This document shows, one piece after another, positions 13,901-26,600 of a DNA stretch of 64,000 bases. A program made the translations under genes and the position numbers. The stretch is from Oxyruncus cristatus (lineage: Eukaryota > Chordata > Aves > Passeriformes > Cotingidae): the NCBI GenBank assembly GCA_013399855.1, contig VXAY01003150.1, positions 4,418,522-4,482,521 on the forward strand. Direction: 5' to 3'. The notes below the pieces were generated by a model that was not told where the DNA came from, searched no databases, and saw nothing but the letters and a program-made list of their open reading frames with translations. Each line of letters starts with the position of its first letter. Within the stretch, counting starts at the first letter, position 1.

Positions 13901-16297
13901 AATTTACCAATTTGCTTTCCATTCCCGCTGTTCTCTTCCTCTTCTCGCTTCCAGCTCCTGTTTCCATTTGAAACAAAACAAACAGTTTTTCCAGCAGCAA
14001 CAACTACATCTTATGGGGAAAAAAACCCCACAAAACAAAACCAAACACTCAAAGTCGAAAAGAAAAACAGCTGATTCTTTGGTAAGCATTTCCATGTTTT
14101 AGAAATCCGTGGTTTAGAAGCTAGTCACAGCCCAAAAGCACCAATATCACCCTCCTCCCGGTTGTTAAAACACCAACTTTTGCAATACTCTGGTTTCCAA
14201 ATCTCTAGGCCTTTCATTTCCTAGCTCTGGTGATTTTTAGTTCGCACAGGAACACTCAACTTATTCATACCCTCCAGCTGCCGTCCTTATCCACCTGCTG
14301 AGCACAGAGTCAGCCCCTGAAATCACTGCAAAACTTCGGCCAACCACAATCACTCGGTGTTTTGTTAATGCTCACGCTGGATGCAGAGCTCCTCAACTCT
14401 CTTGATCATCACTGGTGGAAAAAAGAGTTTAAGGTTTACCTCAAAAGCAAACAGAAACTTTAAAGGATGAAAACCTATTTCATCTGTCTTCTGCAAGAGA
14501 TGAAAAAGGCTACAGGCTCCAAGTTATGCCATTAGTAGCTCCCCCAACCACAGGAAACCTTAGTCCTTCAGGCTCATTACAACCTCCAAATTGCCAAGGA
14601 AATCCAAGCTCACCGGTGTGGAATGGTACTCGGTCAGGCGTGCCCAAGGTTAACCACCACAAAGAACTCTCTTTTCAAAATCAATTGCATTAATGGATGC
14701 ATGGGGCAGTTGGTTTTAATTTGACAGATGACCGTGGATAACTTCACTGGTGCTGCATATCTAAGGAACAATATTAAGTGCCTGAAGCAACCAAAACATT
14801 TGGAGGATTTAGCTACCAGAGGAGCAAATGTAAAGATGTGGGACATCCAGCCTGCCGAGCGTTCTGTTGCCACGCTCTTCATGACAGCCATCGCCCCGTG
14901 TTCCTCCACTGGCTGCTTCCCAGACTGGTGATGGAATCATCACACCCTTCCAGGATTACAGCCTCCTGAAAGCCTGGCCTTTCCATGGATCTGTCAGAGG
15001 TTCAACTGAGGGGGCATCCACCCAGAAAAACGTCAGCCCCAGATAGTTCACAATGGACAACCCTATAAATATTGGAGAATTTTAACCAAACCTGACCACT
15101 GGGCCCACATGAAGCTCTCTCTGAGGAGACTGTAGAGCCTCTTACCAAGAGACCAGAGGTGCTCCCCACCTGAACACCACCAGCAGCACCCAGAGAGCAG
15201 GAGGCTGCCTGGGTCAGTGTGTGGGCCACCAGGACTGTCCTGGGCTGGCCACAGCTGCTTCAGCGGGGTCAGTAAGAGCTCAGAGTCTCAGCCAGGGAGA
15301 TCAGGGACAGCCCATGTGAGGGAAGAGGGCTGTGCTTCCATACCCTACAGAAAGAGTGGCTGGAACCCAAGTCTGAAAGACAGCACCACAGCTCACTGCT
15401 GGGTGACTCTCCTGAAAAGGATCTACTGTCAAGTCACTCCTGAATTCTGAACCCAACACCAGAGAAAGAGTTTTTGCAGTGTCCTGCTCCTATTACAAAA
15501 ACAACAAAAGTAATCAGCATCATTCAGAAAAATACTTTGTGAACAGATGAAACAGTCCAGCCTTTCTCCACTGTGTTTTTCAAGTCAGTTTATTGTTGTC
15601 TTACACTAGGCAACTGGTCTTCCTTTTCACAGCAGCACCTTCTCTGGCACTGCTTATCATTAACAAGCATATGTATGACTAAGTGAGTATTCTTCTATTC
15701 CAGCCCATGGGTCACAATATCCCCTCCAAAACAGCAGCTGTTTATGTAAAAAAGATTATCCTGTATTTTCCATCCTCTTTGTAATGTCGACAACACTTTG
15801 GGTATCTTCTGCTTTCTGTATTGCACCTACCTGAACACTTTCCTTGGAGACACAGGTGGAAAAAAAACCCCAGCAACCCAGTTTCTTAAAACAATAACTG
15901 GATTTGCATAGCTTTAAATACTCTACACTCCTACCAAAGGACACGGGTCACCCACCTTTAAAGAACCTTTCTTAAGCACAAAGCGTGATCACATTGCTAC
16001 AGTTTACCAGCAAACCTCGTTTGCTGCTTTTGCAGTTCATTAGTTCTCCTACAGTTTGCCAAGAAAAGGACTGAGACTGGTAGGGGAGGATTGACAGACA
16101 TATACGACAGCAACATCCACTGCCAGCATTTCAGAGTCAGTTTAGAAAGCACTTCAAAAGATACAACTTTGTTGCACAAATAAATGAGTGGCACATTTGC
16201 TCTGTAAAAGCTGAGGAAAGCAATGTCAAGACAGAAACACAAATATCTGACTTTTCAAAGACTGTGCACATTTGTTAGCAAACTAAACCAAGGATGA
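10931..16297. other. unique non-coding DNA, nothing recognised
   Basis: Single-copy-looking. Parts near 11.5-11.7 kb and 15.1-15.4 kb are more GC-rich and could be old unrecognised repeat debris. At 13.68-13.93 kb there are a few more CpGs and a cacgtca word, but this is too weak to call a promoter. No frame resembles a known protein. Confidence 0.45.
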
Positions 16298-16975
16298 ATT
16301 ACCTGCTTTGCAGAGAAACAGAATGACGGGGGCAAGATGTTAGCAACACATTTCAATCATTACAGAGAAGTGAAAATATGTTTATGTTTCTTCTGGCCAG
16401 AAGATAGAAACCTCAATGAGCGTTTTCTTAAGAACTCTGTTGATTTTTCTGCCACTGTACACAAGGCTGAAGTGAAAAAGCAGGTGAAGCCAGAGTTTTG
16501 TAACAACTGTGCTCGTAACTGTGAGCATTTAAAACTTAATACAGCCCTCCTCTACCAGCTTCATATGTGCACACAATTCTGTTACATGCAGAAAATGGAA
16601 CAGGAACACATTTGTTGCAATAAACAGCATGTCTTAGGAATTTCAGAGTTCCTCAAAAGCACCAAGTTGGAAACTTTCCCCCACCTTGAAAAAATCCCAT
16701 ACCTTGATAAATGGCACTGTCTTGTAGCCTTGCTGATACCCATTTCCTTAAGCCGAGGTCTGCAGCAACTGGGTAGTATGGAAGGTACAACCTTTGCCAT
16801 GCCTCTTGCATCTCCAGCTGAATTTCATAGTATGAAATCCAAATACAATCCATCTCTGCTGGAAAAGTATAACTGGACTGCCAAGCTCACTTCACAGACT
16901 AGGCAGGAATTTATTCAGGTCATTCCATCCCAGAGCAATTTGCCCTATTTAGGCAGAAAATTAATTTATTAAGAA
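16298..16975 (+). CDS. long Cys-rich open frame, function unknown
   Basis: The frame is open for 225 codons from a stop at 16295 to TAA at 16973-16975. The first ATG, at 16337, gives 211 residues and has A at -3. At this base composition about 0.01 such frames are expected by chance in a window this size, so it is unusual but not proof of a gene. I do not recognise the protein. The N-terminal half holds most of the Cys and His: C15, C17, C55-x2-C58-x3-C62-x-H64, H76-x-C78-x3-C82, H91-x-C93-C94. The C-terminal half is ordinary and polar, ending in a basic Arg-Lys tail. There is no signal peptide or clear membrane segment, no AATAAA soon after the stop, and no convincing flanking splice sites. 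It could be a single-exon gene, a terminal exon, a relic of an unknown retroelement, or chance. Confidence 0.22.
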
Positions 16976-17300
16976 TCAGAAATAAGCCTTGATTTGAGTA
17001 CATTTACTCCTCCCTACATTACAGATCCGTAAGTGTTAAAAGCCCAGACATTCACAGATAACGTGATGTTAGAGAGCCCTTGGGGCTGAAAATCCCTCTG
17101 CTGATGTTCAGCTGTACCTGAACCCACGTCCTGGGGGACAGTCACTTCAGCTGCCTTTATTCTCACCACTTTGCAATTCCTAGGTCCAAAGAACTCACTT
17201 TCCTCCTAAGTGTACACAAAACCACAAAATTGCTTCCACAGAAGAAAAAAAGCTGGGTCATTGCCACAGGACAGTCCCTTCTGGAGGGAACTGAAGGCCC

Positions 17301-17638
17301 ATGTGCAGACGGGACCCTCTGAGGGAAGTTGTTGCCCTGCCTGGGGCCCGGGTTGAAGGTGTGAAGAGAAGGCTTCCCAGTCTGGCACTGCCCTCGGACC
17401 ATTGCCCATTACTGATCTGTCAGGCAGAGAGAGACGAAGGGCCAACAAGAAGTCTGAGGACAACCAAGGGAGACTTCAGCCCTGGCTCACGGTGGAGGTC
17501 CAGCTGACTGGAGGTTGGCAAATGGGATGCCTGTCTACAGCAAGGGCCAGAGAGAGGATCCAAGGAACCACAGGCCTGCCTGTCTGACCTCAGCGCTGGG
17601 GAAAGTCTTTTCCAGCCCACACAATTCTGTGACTCTAA
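17301..17638 (+). mobile_element. rearranged CR1-like LINE fragment
   Basis: The firm part is 17508-17600, where the plus strand reads as a degenerate CR1 reverse-transcriptase block: LANGMPVYSKGQREDP followed by NHRPACLTSALGKV, matching the family pattern ANV-P-(Y/F)-KKG-ED-GNYRPVSLTS-PGK. Within about 15 bases it jumps to a CR1 3' terminus (aattctgtgactct, about 17621-17634). The rest of the RT, the C-terminus and the 3' UTR are missing, which implies an internal deletion or a template jump during insertion. Upstream, 17340-17500 has a protein-like frame containing LPSDHCPLL, which recalls the SDH end of LINE endonuclease domains, but I am not sure it belongs to the same element. Non-functional. 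Confidence 0.7.
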
Positions 17639-20211
17639 ACGCTTGACAGGAAGGCAAACTGGTTTTGCTTGTAAAAGTAATGCTTTAATACTGACTGAAG
17701 TAATTCAGTCAAGGAGAATACCTTGCTGCAGGAACGACATAACCGAACAATGAGCGAACTGTAGTAAATGTACTTGGATTTCAGAGTTGCACATTGCAAA
17801 CCTCAAATGTATCTTCGAGATACACTGGAAAAGATTCATAATGCATTTAATTCTCTACCTGTCAGTTCTTGAAAATTGGAGCTAATAGTGATTCCAGTCA
17901 TTTAGTTAAATAAAGGTTTAGTCAGTTCAGACAAAGTCTACTGATTTGACAAGCAAGCCATCTTCTCTCTAGGCCTATATGAAAAGGAAGCACTTCTGTG
18001 AGCTGGGGGATGATTTTACAGTTGCTGTGCACTTGGAAGTTCACCTGCTTTGGCTGTCTTTTCCTTCTGGCCACTTCAGAGTACTATGTCCAAGCGGGTT
18101 ATGAAGGACTTGGACTGTAAAAGCTGTCTTCATGAAATGGAATTAGATACTGAAAAGATGAACAATTTCTTACCACAGTGGGCCTGTTGTAACAGCCCTC
18201 ATGCTCTGGCCTCTCAGACACAGCCTTGGTCCAACAGCAGAACTGCCACTCAGTTTCCTTAAATTCACAAAGCTGAGCAAGTACCACAGTGTGGTATATT
18301 AATGGCAAAAAAGAATCTCTGATGCCACAGCTGTGCCACAGCTAAGAGTCCAGAAACGTTAAACTCCAGCTTCCCTAAATACAGCACTCAATATGCTGTA
18401 CTATAATTAATGGCCTCATCTGCTTACAAATGTGTCACAACTATTTTTGCAACTAATCTCTCAAATCCAAGAAAAATAAATATTCTGTACATACAGATAC
18501 TCTGGTTGGTATCTTTGGATCCCCAAGTATGCCATCTGTATGCGGCTTCAAGTACTAGATCTGCACGTTCAGCTGAACACGTTGCAAATTTTCTTACCAG
18601 ATGCTGCATAGACACTTGCATGTAGATAAGCCCAAAGTAAAAATAAGGGTGTTTAATAAAAACACTAAGTGTCTCCCCAAAGAGGCTGCTCTAGAGCTCA
18701 GGACTGCTTTACCTGCTGCAGGGAAGGATGAACCAAGATCAAGATGGGGTGTCTTGAGAACAGATCCCAGTGCCCAGGGTCTGTGCACATGGGATGAGGC
18801 CACAGCATCACAAGCAGCCTGTGCAGAGAAGAATCAGGTTTGACCAGGGGACAGTTTGTTTTACTTTACTCTGATCCCCACAGGAAAGACCCTCAGCACA
18901 CAATGAGAATAACAAATAGTTCAGAGAACAGAGTGAGAATTGAGCTGTTGTTGGCGTGCCCTTCCTTCAGCTTCTCTCAGGGGCCAGCAGTCAGAGAGCT
19001 CAAGGCACAGCAAATCCCAGGGCACTGCACATCTCCAGCCCCACATCTGTGCTGTGGCCAGAGCAGGTCACTGTTCCCCTGATGCAGACAGTTGCAGGGA
19101 ACTTTTTCTGCAAAATGACATCTGTGATCCTAACAGTGATTCACACCTGACTCTGCTCTTGATAAGCCCACCATGCTTTCCAGTCCTTTCCTTTCTTGCA
19201 AGGCACATTATCCCGTATCCATGCTGCATTTATGTCATGAGTGTGCTTTCCTTTGAGGAGGTGTTATGGGTATAAATGTACCTTAGCAAAGCAAAGCTTT
19301 GAAACACGTATCTTAAGGGAGTATCAGAGTTCAGAGCTACACTAAGCCCAACACACCTACAATATTCCTAATTCAATCTCTCCAATCACTTTGTAGCCTC
19401 GCAAAATGTCTGAGCTACAACCTACTTCAAGCTAGGCCAAGAAGCCTAAAATCCTTACTGGATTACTGGATATTCCATCAAGCAAGAGATACCGGAAACG
19501 AACAAGAATCTTTCCCGGATAATACCATGCCTTTGTTCCAAAGGATTAACTTCATTTCAGTAACTCCCCAGTTTGACTGCCTCAAGGGAACACTTATTTT
19601 CTGCAGCTTGAATCAAGGACATTTATTTAGCATTCTATATTACTGAACAAAAGCAAGCTGAAAAAGAGTGAATACCTCAAGTTTTGCTCACACGTGCTAC
19701 AGACATGGACTTTTGTAAAGACAAGTAGGAAGCCGTGGATCTGTGGCAGAAAAGCACCTCATAATCTACAGCAGCTCTCCAGACTTCAGCCCCTTGCCAT
19801 GGTGTTAAAATACGTTAACAGGATAATGCAAATACTTTTAACACTCTCACTGCATCTTAAAGGTGCTCTCTCCTCCGAGTTCGTGTGTGCTTCACGTAGG
19901 GAAGACCCTTCCTCATACTGACAAACTCAAAAAGAGAATTTTTGCTATACTGAGTAAAATAACTTGGACAAAAAAAGGTACCATTTGGTATTATTATGTG
20001 TGTGCATATGTAAACACACAGTCAGGTCTGAGTAAGCACACTGATGGTTAAGCATCCCAGAGAAAGCAGATGGGCAGTTCAGGGGAGAGATATAGAATGC
20101 TTTGGAATAGATTAATCATCTGCAAAAAACATCTCTTGATAACCTCACACCTTGGACCTTGCTCTTGAACAAGTCAGGAGTTAAAATGCCATGTGTTATT
20201 TTTAGTAAATG
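17639..20211. other. unique non-coding DNA, nothing recognised
   Basis: No recognisable gene or repeat. The GC content rises slightly near 18.7-19.1 kb without CpG enrichment. Confidence 0.5.
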
Positions 20212-20993
20212 TACAGAATCACAGAATACACTGAGCTGGAAAGGGACCCATAAGGACCATCGAGTCCAACTCCTGGTCCTGCACAGGCCCATCCCCACGA
20301 GTCACACCCTGTGCCTGAGAGGATCATCCAAATGCTCCGGGAGCTCTCTCAGCCTTGGTGCTGTGCCCACTGCCCTGGGGAGCCTGTTCAGTGCCCAACC
20401 ACCTGTGGGGGAAGAATCTTTTCCTAATGTCTAACCTAAACCTCCCCTGACACAACTTCAGGCCATTCCCTGGGGTCCTGTCACTGGTCCCCACAGAGCA
20501 GAGCTCAGGGCCTGCCCCTCCTCTGCCCCTCATTAGTAACTGCAGTGAAGCCTCCCCTCAGTCTCCTCTTCTCCAGCTGAACACGGGCCCCTCAAGGCCC
20601 TTCCCCATCGTTGTTGCCCTCCTTTGGACACTGTCTAATGGTTTAATATCTTTCTTCCATTGTGTCCCCCCAAACTGCCCCAATATTGAGGTGAGGCCGC
20701 CCCAGGGCAGAGCAGAGCAGGACAATCCCCTCCCTGATGCCCCCAGGACAGGGTTGGCCCTCCTGGCTGCCAGGGCACTGCTGACTCAGGGCCAACTGGC
20801 ACCCACCAGGACCCCCAGGGCCCTCTCCTGCCACTGCTTTCCAGCCTCTTATTCCCAGTCTGTCCGTACATCCGGGGCTGCCCCATCCCAGGGGCACAGT
20901 CCAGCACTTCCCCTTGTTGCATTTCCCGTGGCTGGTGATTCCCAGCCCTCTGATCTGTTGGGGTCTCTCTGCAGGGCCTCCCTGCCTTTGCTG
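20212..20993 (-). mobile_element. CR1 LINE, ~0.8 kb 3' part
   Basis: This is an antisense CR1 copy. The plus strand starts with the complement of the terminal octamers (acagaatcacagaata) and the 3' UTR, then runs through the ORF2 C-terminal block to about 20993. There homology ends in the region matching 4415 of the plus-strand copy, so it is slightly shorter at the 5' side. In the minus-strand frame, LSQQCPGSQEGQ and CSALGRPHLNIG match the CR1 pattern SQQC-A-KAN and YSALVRPHLEYC, showing degenerate ORF2. It is nearly identical to the copy at 4.44-4.76 kb, so the two derive from one young subfamily and lie as an inverted pair about 15 kb apart. It is not active. Confidence 0.92.
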
Positions 20994-22880
20994 TCTTAGC
21001 AAACAAAACCAATTTGGAATGGATCCTAGAGGGAGGAAGGAAAGGAAAACAAAGCAATGTGAGTGTCCTAATCCTCCTGGCAAGGGATTCCAACACCAGT
21101 ATGACTCCACCAATGTCTGGACCCAGAGGAACAGTGGAATGGGGAGCACAGTACCCAGGGAAAGGGACAGAGAGGTGTGTGTATCGCAGTTTAAAATGCA
21201 CTATCATTTTTTTTCTGTAACAGATCTGCACTAACAACAATTTGACTCTCAAGATTTCACTTCCAATAACAAACAATCCTTGCGTTTACTTAGAAGGTGG
21301 TGCTTTCTCTGTGCCCATAAACAAGATTTTGAGCATTAGATAGAAAGAGTGGAAGTCTTAGTAACAAAGTAAAAGAACAAATCAAACCAATCCCTCTCTG
21401 CAACTGTTGTGCAGCTTTCACTGTTAAGCCAGAGGTGGCCACAGTACTTTCTTCTTTTCAGAAGTGTGTAATTGAAAGCAACTGTGATATCCTCTCTCAC
21501 CTCATGTCATCCACCCATCCCTAAATCAATACAGACAAAACCTTCTCTAAACTCCTTTCAATTTGCTGGGAAATTGGAGAAATTTTCTTAGAAAGGAGGA
21601 TGACTACATACAGCTTTGTCAAATGGCAGGATGGGAGAATATCAGTGAGCATATAAATAACAGTAAAGAAACTTAGGCTAACCCAAGGGTACAACTAGAA
21701 GGGAGAAATGAGGATGGATAGCAAACAAAGCTTCTGGAAAAATGAAAAGCATTTGGCACTCTCAAGGAAACTGCTGTGATCTCTGCTCCTCGAGAGTTTT
21801 GAAACTAGACGCAATAAAATGCAAGAGAACCATCTTGCGCTGGCAAGGAAACAAATTATATGGCCAATCCTCTCTATTCCTGATTTCTGCTTCTCTGAAG
21901 CATTGCATCAAGACATTGAACTAATATCCTGTGTGTTCACTGAAGACTGGGAATTTTCTGCTTTGCTGCTGCACTACTTGCAGCTTTCAACATAAATTCT
22001 ACCTCCACTGCACTCACAGGAGGGAGAACTGGGTCCTGCTCCACATCAGCTTTAGGAAACACTGAGGCATTCTGGCTCAACTTCTCAAAATGCTGTGCTG
22101 TCACCACTTGACTGCTCACAGTTCAACAGTCAAGCTGTAAATTTACAACTCAACTTGAGGCTTCAAAACATTTGCTGTAGTTCCCCTGTGTAAAATCCAA
22201 GCCGTTTGCCACAGAACTGAAGTTCCAGAAGGACTCTTGTGCTCAGTAGGCGCGGCAGCAACTGTTCCACTGACCAAAAGTCCCAGGGAAAACTTTCTTC
22301 AGTTTCTACAAGTGGTATGTACAAATAAACTTATATTTTTAAGTAGCAAAAAGCCTCACCAACACAATCAATAGGATTATAGGAGATAAGGATGTCTGGC
22401 ACCTTTTGCAAGGGCTGAGATATGAAACAATACCTTGGTTTAGAGCGCCAGCTTTATTTCCATCCACCCAGCCTAACTGGTCTGCTGGGCACAGTGCAGC
22501 AGGAACACTCCTGCCAGCACCCAAGTTACAAGAGTTTGACAAGAGTTACCTGTCAAACCCAGCAGTGCAGACCCCGGGGCTGGCACCTGCAGGTCCCTGT
22601 GTATGCACTGAGCACAAGCCCGTGCCATTACCGCTGTTAATTGTGCCAGCAGACCCAGCACTGCCAGCAAACCTACTGAAATCACAGACCTGGCTTTATT
22701 TTGCTGCACTGGCATATTTCAGTCGTGCACTCCTCAACCTTGCTGCCTGAGCCTGCGTGATAACAGATTTTCAGGGCGGTGTAATAGTCAATGCCAGCTG
22801 AAATTAACCCTGGTTTTAATTATATAGCAGCTACAGCAGTTCCTCAGATGAGAAACCGTAATTTTAGATTTCTCTACAGA
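20994..22880. other. unique non-coding DNA, nothing recognised
   Basis: No recognised gene or repeat. A minus-strand frame continues from the CR1 across its 5' junction to 21276 without a stop. This is noted under findings and is not called a gene. Confidence 0.5.
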
Positions 22881-22889
22881 AATCTTATC

Positions 22890-23660
22890 TCCAGAGCCAT
22901 ACATTGCCATGGAAGATTCATCATTAAGCAACCGAAAAAAGAAGGTCCAAATTAAAATTCAGTCATGAGCTACACTCTCTGCTTAAATGATCATTAACTA
23001 AGTTACCATCTGAAAATTCACCCAGCTAATTCAGACCTCTCAGCTAAACATATTAAATGGCCTCTTTGGCGAGGAGGATAAAGGAACACTGACAAAGAAC
23101 TTCAGAACTGGAAACAATTCAAAACTGGTGAGAGGATCTCAACTCTAGTTTTTTCCTTTAATAGCTACAGGATCAGATTTTGTTCAGGAACTAAAACAGG
23201 TCTTTCTTGACAAAATTTGAGGCAGCAGCTGAGATACATTAGGCACTGAATTTAATAACCCAAAGCAACTAAAGAATTTTATTCATTTGTGTTTAATAAA
23301 ATCCTATTCCTTTATAATGAGCATAATTTAAATCTTCATACTTGATATGCTTCAAAAAAATAAATCAAGAAATATTGTAAAAATGGTGGCAGATGTATCA
23401 ACCCAAAAGGTCATCACTAATGAATCTATTGAAAAAGCAGTTTAACACCATTTATTGCCACCATGACAAATATGACAAGCTTGCAAATGAACACATTGGA
23501 TACATAATGTTAACATCCATGTTCTGTCAGGTCCTCCTGTGACTAATCAAAATGCAGCTTTGATTGCTGTGACTAATAAATAATCCCAGCTAATAAAATT
23601 GCTTTATCTTGTAATTATGGCAGTGTGAACACTATCTTAATTATAGCAGTTTCAGAGCCT
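22890..23660. promoter_or_regulatory. candidate conserved enhancer with repeated motifs
   Basis: AT-rich, no repeat homology, no long frame, but strongly structured. At 23537-23577 an 11-base direct repeat (ctgtgactaat at 23537-23547 and 23567-23577) flanks a hairpin with arms AATCAAA (23545-23551) and TTTGATT (23559-23565). At 23612-23624 and 23638-23650 a 13-base word (taattatggcagt / taattatagcagt) is repeated with one mismatch and centred on a TAATTA-type homeodomain core. Such paired sites are common in developmental enhancers. Function and conservation are inferred, not visible here. Confidence 0.3.
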
Positions 23661-26600
23661 CATCCATCAATCAGCAACACTCCTAAAGGTTCACAAGCAG
23701 AAGAAAAAAGACCCCGCTGCCACTTGCAGAGACGATCAGCAAAGCTCAGGAACATTCACTTCTCTTCACAGAATGTATAACCACGGTCATCAATCAGTAC
23801 CAAATTTTGGAGTGCAAAGCGTGCTGGGACCTGCCTTCCAGCTGTGCACACTGCATTTGTTGGGATGAACACAGCAATCTCCCATAGTATTTGGAAAGAG
23901 AGAAAACAGTTACCTGGATACACAAGTGATATTTCGATTTGAGACTTTCAGCACTGGGAGTGCCACTGCAAGGCCAGGTCTCATCCTGCTTGCAGAGACA
24001 TTGCACCCCATGATGTAAGTGATCCAGACACAGGCAGGAAAACTACAGTGTTCAGGCTTTGGAAGATTTATCTGAACACAGAATGAATGGTACCAACGAC
24101 CTCTACCTCCAGCTGCCACCCGAAATAAATATATTCACCACACTGTGCTAGAGTTTCTCAGTCTGAGCTAATACTGCAGAAGTCTCACAACATATTAAGA
24201 AGTTAATTGTGAGGTGGAAGGAGAGTTTCATATACAATTTTTCCGAAACCTCAAACTTATCTGCATTCTTTTCCACCAATTCTAATACTCTTGGAATTTA
24301 GTGAAACTTTGATGCTCATGGAACCGTAGTTACAGGGAAAGAAATTGTTGCTTTTCAGTGTGGAATACAATGACTAAGCAGCAGCTTTTCTCTTCCATTT
24401 GTGTGGCAAGCATGTTTCTTAAATCACTCTTCTCAACAGTGCAAAGGCAGCAGCCAGCAGAGTTCAGGCACTGTTTACTGCCCCTAATAAAGAACTGGAA
24501 AAGAGGAAAGAAGGTGTCTCTGCCCCATTTCCTGGCCCTACACAGGTGACTGGGTGCTGACTGGACCATTGCCATCATTGTACTCGTTAGCTTTAAAAGT
24601 GCTGTTGTTCCAGTGCCAGTATTAAGTACTCCTCTAGAGGATTGAACACAGTTTCTAACAACAAAGATGGTGAAAACGGAGTTTCTTATTCTGCAGAAGC
24701 ACAGGAACTGTCAACATGTTAAGTTCTAAAAACCAGGGTAGCATTACCATGCAAACCAATCCACAGCACAAGCTCCTGAGCGTGAGGGCAATACAGAAAA
24801 CAAAACCACTTCATTACCTGCTTGTCAAAGCCAGAAGCCAAGGCAAAAACCCAGGAGATTTGAAGACACAGGCACAGGGACACTGACCTCAGCAGGAGCA
24901 TGAATGGCAGGAGGGCACCAAGACTGCAGAGAACTAAGGCTGGACATGCAAACTGCTTCACTTTTGTTATCATCCAAGCAGGAAAAGCAGAGTGGAAGTA
25001 GATAAAAAATTGTAGTGCACTCCAGCAGGGTAGTGAAGGTCAAACTCAGCAAGAGACAATGCATTCTAATGAACATTTCCTTCAACTCTTGAAAGATTAA
25101 ATTCCATACATCTTTAAATCCCACCAATATATTAAACTGCTCCAAAACTGAATTTATCAGACATACAAACTGTCGAAATATCTTACTTTGTCGTGGCAGA
25201 GCTTCTCGTGCACAAATATCAGAAGTCGTCTTAGGACATGTATCTATAACCGGGAAAACCCAGTTATCCTATGGAACAGGAAACATCACTGCAAGGAAAC
25301 AGAGTTAACAGTTGATATTATTCCCATAAGAAATAAAAAAGTCTTCAAATTTGTGTTGAAACATGAGTACGAAGTCTGCTGCCAAAGATCAGACCTGCTC
25401 ATTTGAAAGCTACAGCTACCATATCTAGCAGGATGGAATAGTTCCCCGTGCCAGTGGATTAGAAGGCCCACTGAACATCAGCTGAATGAGGGTTTACATG
25501 CACTTATTCAATACACACACATGGGTTTAGATCAGTACAGCTGGTCCACTGCTCACATTGGTGTTCCAAGGTCAGTGCTCAGCTCCTTGCAAAGCCAGAC
25601 CCAGAGAGGGAAATGCACATAAAATGAACAGTTAAGAGCTTAAAACAGTGTCAAACGAGCATGCAATACAAAAAAGGTCACACCAGAACAACAAAAAGCC
25701 CCCCATAATGCCAGCGGCATGAAAATTAATTCCCATGTATTCATGTTTTTCCTGCCTTTGCTCCATCGACGTGGGGCAGAGTGACATCTGGGCAAGGATT
25801 TATATACAGAAGACAGCTATAACAGTCTCCAGCTTTGGACTGGGGTGTGCATCCACTATCCTGTGGTGTATAACACACCTCATACTGCAAACCTGCTGCT
25901 ACAGACCCAACAGAGTCTCAGTTCACGAGTCTTGTCCCTTTTCCTGCCATACAGATCTGGCTGTCAGCTCAGGACGCTGCAGAAGGCAACACACTGAAAC
26001 TCACATTTGTGAAGTCACATTGCTGAGCCAATTAACATTTAAGTAGCTCCTTTTTATGATGCTTGAACAGACAGGAATCAGGTAGCAGGAAAACTCTCCT
26101 GGTTTTCCAGCTACCAGTTTTTCCCTCTTTAAGGCACTCGGTGTATTTTACCTTCAGGTATCACAGTTGCAACATAGTGTAACTAAAGGAGAGAGTTTAA
26201 AGAACTTGTGAAACCAACATTTCTAATTCTTAAAAGAAAGTTTTCCAGATTATATTCCAGTAAAACTGATACCTTCCAAGGATAAGTCTGCAGAAGAGGA
26301 TATATGAATGATTAATGGATGAGAACACACTGTGGGCGTAATAGCTGATAATCCCTCTTCACAACAAAAAACCCAATGAATTGAAGTTGCACACAGTACA
26401 CACAATATTCCCAGCTCTTAATGTTGCTTTAAAATGTGCTTTAGGCCTTCCAAGTGACAGACTGTAAAGACAGACAGACAGAAGGAAGGAAAGTGTGAGG
26501 TAACAGTGCAGATGACCACACTGTTTATTATTTCTCTGTGGCCATGGCCAAACAACTTGAACCTACAGTGACTTGCATAGAGGAAAAATCACTCCAAAAT

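Noticed and set aside
15100..15460. GC-rich stretch as a retroelement
   Set aside because: No motif, terminus or frame could be matched to a known element.
21937..22119. 60-codon minus-strand frame rich in Ala/Ser/Val
   Set aside because: Short, unrecognised, and without flanking splice signals I could support.
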